From assembly GCA_014379795.1 (NCBI GenBank), contig JACMLC010000352.1:1-11763 (forward strand): 11,763 nt of DNA, in the 5' to 3' direction. This document shows, piece by piece, positions 7,174 to 11,763 of the stretch (positions are counted from its first letter, which is position 1; the number at the start of each line of letters is the position of its first letter). The notes below the pieces were generated by a model. The model ran no database searches. It worked only from the letters and a program-made list of their open reading frames with translations, and was not told the DNA's origin. Origin of the DNA: Pyrinomonadaceae bacterium. GTDB lineage: Bacteria > Acidobacteriota > Blastocatellia > Pyrinomonadales > Pyrinomonadaceae. Both the position numbers and the translations under genes were made by a program.

Positions 7174-7179
7174 AGGTGA
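7174..7179 (+). promoter_or_regulatory. Ribosome binding site that decides the VWFA start
   Basis: AGGTGA lies five bases before the ATG at 7185. It overlaps an in-frame GTG at 7176-7178, which would therefore have no ribosome binding site of its own. This supports 7185 over 7176. Confidence 0.75.
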
Positions 7180-7184
7180 TTTCT

Positions 7185-9368
7185 ATGTCTAAGAACAAAC
7201 CCTTAACTATTATTGCAGTATTGTTTTTAACACTGGCGCAGGCCGTCACCTGCTTTCCCCAGCAAACGCCTGCTGCGTCTTCGGCAAAGCAGGATACTTC
7301 CCAGCAGGACGACACCATCCGGGTCGGGACAGCCGTGGTTCAGACAGAAGCCATCGTGACCGATAAGAACGGGAAACGGATCAATGGATTAACGGCCAGC
7401 GATTTTCAAGTGATGGACGACGGCGCGCCCCAGACGATAGATTTCTTTACGGTCATCGAAGGCTCGCGTGTACTTAACGCTCCCGCAGCCGCAGGCTCCG
7501 GAGGAGCGGGGAACGCTGCATCCGGCGCCGGAGCAGAAGCGCCTGCCTCTCCATTAACCAACCCGTATCAGGGAAGACACATCGCGCTCGTCTTTGACGA
7601 TCTGAATATCTCGCTCGACAATTTTAATCGTTCGCGGAAAGCCCTCGCTGATTTCATTAACACCAAGCTGACGCCGAACGATATGGTCGCCCTCATTGCG
7701 ACCGGAGGCGCGCTGGCCTCGCTTCAGCAATTCACCAACGACAAACAACGCCTGCTGAGCGCGCTCAACCGCATCGCCGCGCAGAATAGGATTAAAGAGC
7801 AGGTCCCCAGGCTCTGGAACATCACGGATGATGAGGCGTTGCGCATTGACAGGGGCGATACGACGGCTCTTCAAAATGTCACTAGGCGCGCCGTCATTGA
7901 AGATTCAGGGCCACAAAACACGATGGCTAACGAAAGCTCAGAAGGATTGGGAAGAGGCAACCTGAGCGCCTCGATGGAAAGCAAAGTCCGCACCATTGCT
8001 TCCAGTATCGTCAGAGAGAATGCGATGATCACGCGCAACAATCTGGCGACGCTGAAAGGATTGTTTCGCGGCATGGCCGATCTGCCGGGTCGCAAGATCG
8101 CCGTGCTGATGACGGAAACCTTCGTTACCGCCGATGGAACTACTGAGGATACCAACAACGAGTTAACGCAGATCACAGAGCTGGCGCGGCGCAGCGGCAT
8201 CAGCGTCTACGCGCTTGATGTTGCGGGCTTGCGTACCAACAGCGTCGGCGCCGCCGAGCAAATCAGCGCGTCTACTCTGGCTTCAAGAAACATCAACCCC
8301 GACATGACTTTGAGTAGTTTCGAGAGGCTCAACGGAGCGCGGAAGCTAGTCGCCGGAACCGGCGGCGCATTGATTGAGAATACCAACAGCCTCATCGCCG
8401 GTCTTGATAGAGCGATTGAAGAATCAAGTAATTACTACGTGCTGGGTTTTAAGCCTGCCGTCTTGGACAATAAGTTTCACCGCTTGTCCGTCAAAATCAA
8501 AGGCAAGCCTGAGCTGATCGTGCGCGCGCGCAGAGGCTATCTCGCCGCCAATCCCGAAACCATTCGCGGCACCGGGGCGGAATTGAAGGAAGCGCTCAGT
8601 TCGCCTGTGCCGGTGATAGGCTTGCCGCTCGAATTGGTCGCCAACGTCGTCCCCACCGGCAATGAACAGGTCACCATCACAGGGCTTCACGTGGGACGCA
8701 ATTACCTGACGCTGCCTGCGCCGACGGCTGCGGATCAGACGGCTGCTTATGACATAGAGACTTATGTTTTTTCCGCCGGGCGCGATGATGCAGTTGGCGG
8801 CGTTAAGCGCACGGTGACTTATGATCTGGCAAATCCCGAGCAGCGCCAGAAACTGAAAAAGGAAGGAGCCGTGCTGCTGGTTAAAGAATACACACAGCTT
8901 CCTCCCGGAATTTATCAAGTCCGTGCAGTCGTGCGCGAGAAAGCGACCGGATTGGTCGGCTCGGCCTATCAATTCTTCGAGGTGCCGGATACTAAAGATC
9001 GTAAGACAGTCTCGATGAGCAGCATCGTGTTGACGCCGGCAGGACAGCCCGCTTTTAGCGGCGCGAACAGCTTCAAGCTCGGCTCAGATGTAGATGTGCG
9101 CTTCGTCATCTACAATCTGCCGAAAGACGTAGCCGGATTGACCCAGCGCGTGAAACTGGTGTCGGCGATAGGAGATAAACCCCAGTTCGATATGGAACTA
9201 CCTATCCTACAGCCCACCGGCCCTGACCGCGCGCAGGCAGCTCAGGTAATGAATTTCACCTTGCCGACAGATTACAAGCTGCGTGGCCGGTATTCGGTGA
9301 TCGTGACCTTGAAGGATGCGAAGGGCAAAGTTGACGTTGAGCGTCGCACGGATTTCGTCATCGAATAG
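7185..9368 (+). CDS. Secreted VWFA-related acidobacterial domain protein
   Basis: A 727-residue exported protein of the TIGR03436 type; the molecular role of the family is not established. Seen: the N-terminal signal sequence is MSKNKPLTIIAVLFLTLAQA, with probable cleavage shortly before FPQQ. Next comes the lead-in block common to the family (VGTAVVQTEAIVTDKNGKR, LTASDFQVMDDGAPQTIDFF). An Ala/Gly/Ser-rich linker (about residues 104-125) precedes the von Willebrand factor A-like domain. The metal-site region reads VFDDLNIS, with Asp139-x-Asn141-x-Ser143 in place of the canonical DxSxS, so metal binding may be weakened. Later blocks are LPGRKIAVLMTE, RRSGISVYALDVAGL, SSNYYVLGFKP and VRARRGYLA (ending near 450). 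Residues about 455-727 look beta-rich and are unassigned. It sits downstream of the TonB receptor, but a terminator separates them. An alternative start is GTG at 7176. Confidence 0.9.
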   Translation: MSKNKPLTIIAVLFLTLAQAVTCFPQQTPAASSAKQDTSQQDDTIRVGTAVVQTEAIVTDKNGKRINGLTASDFQVMDDGAPQTIDFFTVIEGSRVLNAPAAAGSGGAGNAASGAGAEAPASPLTNPYQGRHIALVFDDLNISLDNFNRSRKALADFINTKLTPNDMVALIATGGALASLQQFTNDKQRLLSALNRIAAQNRIKEQVPRLWNITDDEALRIDRGDTTALQNVTRRAVIEDSGPQNTMANESSEGLGRGNLSASMESKVRTIASSIVRENAMITRNNLATLKGLFRGMADLPGRKIAVLMTETFVTADGTTEDTNNELTQITELARRSGISVYALDVAGLRTNSVGAAEQISASTLASRNINPDMTLSSFERLNGARKLVAGTGGALIENTNSLIAGLDRAIEESSNYYVLGFKPAVLDNKFHRLSVKIKGKPELIVRARRGYLAANPETIRGTGAELKEALSSPVPVIGLPLELVANVVPTGNEQVTITGLHVGRNYLTLPAPTAADQTAAYDIETYVFSAGRDDAVGGVKRTVTYDLANPEQRQKLKKEGAVLLVKEYTQLPPGIYQVRAVVREKATGLVGSAYQFFEVPDTKDRKTVSMSSIVLTPAGQPAFSGANSFKLGSDVDVRFVIYNLPKDVAGLTQRVKLVSAIGDKPQFDMELPILQPTGPDRAQAAQVMNFTLPTDYKLRGRYSVIVTLKDAKGKVDVERRTDFVIE

Positions 9369-9414
9369 CATCCCTCTGATCATGCTTGAACAACTCTCCG
9401 TATTAAGTGAGAGT

Positions 9415-9459
9415 AAAAAAATGCGGCTCACGGCCTGCCGGTCGTGAGCCGCATTTTTT
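9415..9459. terminator. Bidirectional intrinsic terminator after the VWFA gene
   Basis: A stem of 17 perfect pairs (9416-9432 with 9443-9459) includes an A-tract on the left and a T-tract on the right, so it can terminate on either strand. It extends inward by one G-U and two G-C pairs to a TGCC loop (9436-9439). The GC core is ATGCGGCTCACG. It starts 47 bases after the stop codon. Confidence 0.93.
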
Positions 9460-9510
9460 ATCCGCTTCATCAGTTGGAGAGCAAGCGCATCGTCCGGGAC
9501 AGACCGTCTG

Positions 9511-9519
9511 TGATAGAAT
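9511..9519 (+). promoter_or_regulatory. Putative extended -10 promoter of the membrane-protein operon
   Basis: TGATAGAAT combines the TGn extension with TAGAAT (9514-9519), without a recognisable -35. It lies downstream of the terminator and about 40-55 bases before the candidate start codons, a sensible position for a promoter of the next gene. Confidence 0.45.
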
Positions 9520-9558
9520 TTCCCTCCGGATTTAGTAAGCCAATTTTCTCTAAGATCG

Positions 9559-10674
9559 TTGGGCGATAAGACTGTGGCGACTCTGGCCGTCAACCAACTG
9601 CCTCTCGCACCGCTCGGCGCGGGCGATTTGATTGATCGCGCCGTGCGCCTCTACCGGCGTCATTTTATGACGTTGATTCGCATCGCTGCGCCGCCGGTCG
9701 TGATTTCAGCTGCGGGCTATGTGCTGGTGACGATTAGCTGGCGCGAGCTAGAGGCGACGGGCAGCGAATCCTCGCTGGCTCTGTATGGCTTGATGATGTT
9801 TTTCGGGCTTGTGCTGTGGCTCGGCGGCATGATTCTGAACGTCGTCGTGATGGGCGGAGCGGCGCGCAATCTGGTCACGCATCTCTTGTGGGACGAGCCT
9901 GTTTCGGCGCGCACGACTTATGCCAACGCGCGTGCGCGTTTCTGGGGGCTGCTCGCTGCTACCATCATCGTCTCCATCATTATCGGCATCGCCTTCACCA
10001 TGGTCTTTTATGTCTGGATCATGGCCTTCTCGCTGGTGGTCTTCGGCATCCTGATCTTGGGCTTGCCCTACTGGTTATCCGCTATCCTGAGCGTCTTATC
10101 CACTGTGACGGTGACGCTGGGCGCGCTGTGGCTTTTCTTTTTGATGGCAGGGCGTTTCGCTTACGTGCCGCAGGTGATGCTGGTCGAGGGCAAAGGGGTG
10201 TTTGAAGCCATGGGGCGGAGCATGTCGCTCGCGAGCGGCAACGTCAAGCGGCTGATGGCGATGGTTTTCTTCAGCACCTTTGCGACCTATTCGGCGTTGA
10301 TGATTCTGGTCGTGCCGCTTGGCTGGTACGGCTATCTGAACGGGATTGATCCTTTCTCAATCGGCTCGGAGGCATGGCCTGCATGGTACGCGATCAGCTA
10401 TCAGGTGCTGGCGCAGCTCAGCTCAATCCTGCTGACGCCCGTATGGATGCTCGGACTTTCTTTGCTCTATGTGGACGAGCGCGTGCGGCATGAAGGTTAT
10501 GATATTGAGCTGATGGCGGCGCGCCGTCTCGGAGAAATTCCGAGATTGCAGGGCGGCATGGCTGCGCCCATCACTCCGGCGCTGGCGACGGAGGCTGACC
10601 GCTTGGCTCCGAAGTATGAGCCTTCGCCTTCGCCCTTGCGACGCTCGCCCGGCTCCACTCTGGGACTCAGTTGA
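9559..10674 (+). CDS. Multi-pass membrane protein, glycerophosphodiesterase-membrane-domain-like
   Basis: An integral membrane protein of up to 371 residues. Seen: an amphipathic N-terminal block LGAGDLIDRAVRLYRRHFMTLIRIA (about 19-43) resembles the opening of membrane proteins annotated as 'glycerophosphoryl diester phosphodiesterase membrane domain'; no catalytic phosphodiesterase motif is present. Hydrophobic stretches fall at about 40-60, 72-98, 128-163, 165-198, 231-257 and 278-305, giving six or more helices. VEGKGVFEAMGRSMSLASGNVKR (about 211-233) is the conserved hydrophilic loop seen in such proteins. The C-terminal tail is Pro/Ser-rich and probably cytoplasmic. The start is uncertain: TTG at 9559 gives the longest form, GTG at 9574 is an alternative, and neither has a strong ribosome binding site. 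The next gene begins 22 bases after the stop, suggesting co-transcription. Membrane nature is certain; the role is not. Confidence 0.82.
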   Translation: MGDKTVATLAVNQLPLAPLGAGDLIDRAVRLYRRHFMTLIRIAAPPVVISAAGYVLVTISWRELEATGSESSLALYGLMMFFGLVLWLGGMILNVVVMGGAARNLVTHLLWDEPVSARTTYANARARFWGLLAATIIVSIIIGIAFTMVFYVWIMAFSLVVFGILILGLPYWLSAILSVLSTVTVTLGALWLFFLMAGRFAYVPQVMLVEGKGVFEAMGRSMSLASGNVKRLMAMVFFSTFATYSALMILVVPLGWYGYLNGIDPFSIGSEAWPAWYAISYQVLAQLSSILLTPVWMLGLSLLYVDERVRHEGYDIELMAARRLGEIPRLQGGMAAPITPALATEADRLAPKYEPSPSPLRRSPGSTLGLS

Positions 10675-10696
10675 GAACGGAAAAAGCGAAACACGC

Positions 10697-11763
10697 GTGC
10701 CTGAAAATCTTTCCAGCCACACTTTGACTCGCATCGCGCAGGCGGCGTGCCTGTTGCTGCTTATCCTGCTGGGAAACGCGGGCTATGCGATGGCGATTCC
10801 GCTCAGCGCTTATCGCGAGCGCGTAGAGCGGGCAAAGGTCGCGCTCGATGCGCTGCATGCGATGGATGAAGAGCTGGATGACATATCGCGCGCAGAGCGG
10901 GTCGCGCAGACCTTAGCGGAAGTGCGCCGGATTCTCCCGCCGACAGATTTGGTTGAGCTGGGTAACACCTCTATGCCTGTGGACAACGCGTGGCTTCAGG
11001 CGGCCTTGAAAAATTACGAAGAGCTGCCGCCGTTGGATGCGCGAGGACAAGCAATACTGACCGAAACCTCTGAGCGGCTCGGCGCGCTCGCGGAAGCTCT
11101 GGCGGCGTTGGAGCAGCAACAAAAGGCGGTCGGAGGCAGTAAAGATGAAGACAAAGCCAGACTGCAATCAATTCTGCGCCGCCCCGAATTCGCCAAAAAA
11201 GCTGCGGAAGACAGCGCGCTCATGCGCGTCTTAAAACAGTTTCTTGAGTGGCTGAGCGGCCTGTTCCCCAAGCGCGGCCCCACTGTCACCTCGCCCGGTC
11301 AGGCAGGCTTTCTCTCGCTCATCGCGCAGATCGTCGTCGTGGTTCTGGCGTTGGCGGTCATCGGATATGCCGTGTGGAAGTTTGGCCCGCGAATATGGAA
11401 TGCCAGAGGCCGGGTCAAAAAGAAGCCCAAGCGCGAGGCGCGCGTCGTGCTCGGAGAACATCTTGAGCCGGATCAGACGAGCGCAGACCTGCTGGCAGAA
11501 GCCGAAGCTCTGGCGCGCGAAGGCAATTTGCGCGCGGCGATTCGCAAGGGTTACATCGCGCTGCTCTGCGAGCTGGGCGACCGCAAGATCTTAGGTCTCG
11601 CACAACACAAGACCAATCGCGATTACCTGAGCGCCGTGCGCAGTCAGGAGCAACTCTATCGAGAGATGCACCTGCTGACCAACAGCTTTGAGAATCACTG
11701 GTACGGCTTTGTCCCTGCCAGCCCCGAAGACTGGAACATGTTCCGCACGCACTATCAGCAAGC
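10697..11763 (+). CDS. DUF4129 domain membrane protein (3' end beyond window)
   Basis: An open frame from GTG at 10697 runs 355 codons to the window edge without a stop. Seen: the first hydrophobic segment is residues about 9-34 (LTRIAQAACLLLLILLGNAG), a signal anchor or signal peptide. A charged, Ala/Glu-rich, probably helical region (about 38-200) contains a possible coiled coil near residues 118-145. A second transmembrane segment lies at about 205-228 (FLSLIAQIVVVVLALAVIGY). The C-terminal domain (about 260-353) has the DUF4129 pattern: ADLLAEAEALAREGNLRAAIRKGYIALL, KTNRDYLSAV and NSFENHWYGF. Known: DUF4129 proteins are common near MoxR ATPase and DUF58 genes in envelope-related clusters; their function is not established. 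No ATG start is available; the GTG has only a weak upstream purine run, and a TTG at 10724 is possible. It probably shares an operon with the preceding membrane protein. Confidence 0.85.
   Translation, partial: MPENLSSHTLTRIAQAACLLLLILLGNAGYAMAIPLSAYRERVERAKVALDALHAMDEELDDISRAERVAQTLAEVRRILPPTDLVELGNTSMPVDNAWLQAALKNYEELPPLDARGQAILTETSERLGALAEALAALEQQQKAVGGSKDEDKARLQSILRRPEFAKKAAEDSALMRVLKQFLEWLSGLFPKRGPTVTSPGQAGFLSLIAQIVVVVLALAVIGYAVWKFGPRIWNARGRVKKKPKREARVVLGEHLEPDQTSADLLAEAEALAREGNLRAAIRKGYIALLCELGDRKILGLAQHKTNRDYLSAVRSQEQLYREMHLLTNSFENHWYGFVPASPEDWNMFRTHYQQ

Larger units (their letters stand above)
6899..7184 (+). other. Non-coding leader of the VWFA gene, rich in possible hairpins
   Basis: The roughly 290 bases between the terminator and the VWFA start hold no gene. 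Several pairings are visible: GAGCC/GGCTC (6963-6967 with 6971-6975); GG-CTCGC (6971-6977) with GCGAG-T-CC (7002-7009); CCGGG/CCCGG (7038-7042 with 7054-7058); and CAAGGGGA (7068-7075) with TCCCC..TTG (7108-7117). CGCAGGCTC is repeated at 6967-6975 and 7019-7027. I do not recognise a known riboswitch. Confidence 0.45.

Noticed and set aside
6813..7184. Known riboswitch upstream of the VWFA gene
   Set aside because: I compared the visible hairpins with common riboswitch cores from memory and none matched, so only an unnamed structured leader is reported.
8424..8972. Minus-strand frame of 182 codons inside the VWFA gene
   Set aside because: Shadow of a well-supported gene with no recognisable protein features.

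Overview
The window looks like a chromosomal segment of an Acidobacteriota bacterium, possibly class Blastocatellia. The evidence is two protein types strongly associated with that phylum: a very large TonB-dependent receptor with an N-terminal carboxypeptidase-regulatory-like domain, and a secreted protein with the 'VWFA-related acidobacterial' domain (TIGR03436 type). Coding DNA is moderately GC-rich by eye, and the intergenic DNA is visibly more AT-rich. I see no tRNA, rRNA, CRISPR array, insertion sequence or phage gene.

Layout from left to right. (1) At the left edge a minus-strand gene is cut off after about 29 codons. Its N-terminus ends in TILLV, as at the start of a response-regulator receiver domain. 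(2) A divergent AT-richer intergenic region (89-558) carries a perfect 8-bp inverted repeat and a plausible extended -10 promoter. (3) A DUF512-type PDZ/radical-SAM protein (559-1920) follows. (4) A REP-like imperfect palindrome with an 11-bp direct repeat lies in the next gap. (5) A small class I SAM-dependent methyltransferase (2076-2687) follows. (6) Next is a 1275-residue TonB-dependent receptor (2985-6812) with a strong ribosome binding site and a textbook intrinsic terminator. (7) A long, apparently structured leader (6901-7184) precedes the VWFA-domain secreted protein, whose start is best placed at 7185. A bidirectional terminator follows it. (8) A multi-pass membrane protein and a DUF4129-type membrane protein (running off the right edge) form a probable operon.

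Functionally, the two central genes are cell-envelope proteins, each apparently transcribed alone and each closed by its own terminator. The TonB receptor would take up a large or polymeric substrate that cannot be identified from sequence. The VWFA protein is exported and its role is unknown. The last two genes resemble the start of the envelope clusters in which DUF4129 proteins sit near MoxR ATPase and DUF58 genes; those would lie beyond the window. I did not find a convincing new multi-gene system. The most interesting leads are the leader upstream of the VWFA gene, the REP-like element, the cysteine-paired and calcium-motif loops of the TonB receptor, and the variant motif of the radical-SAM protein.
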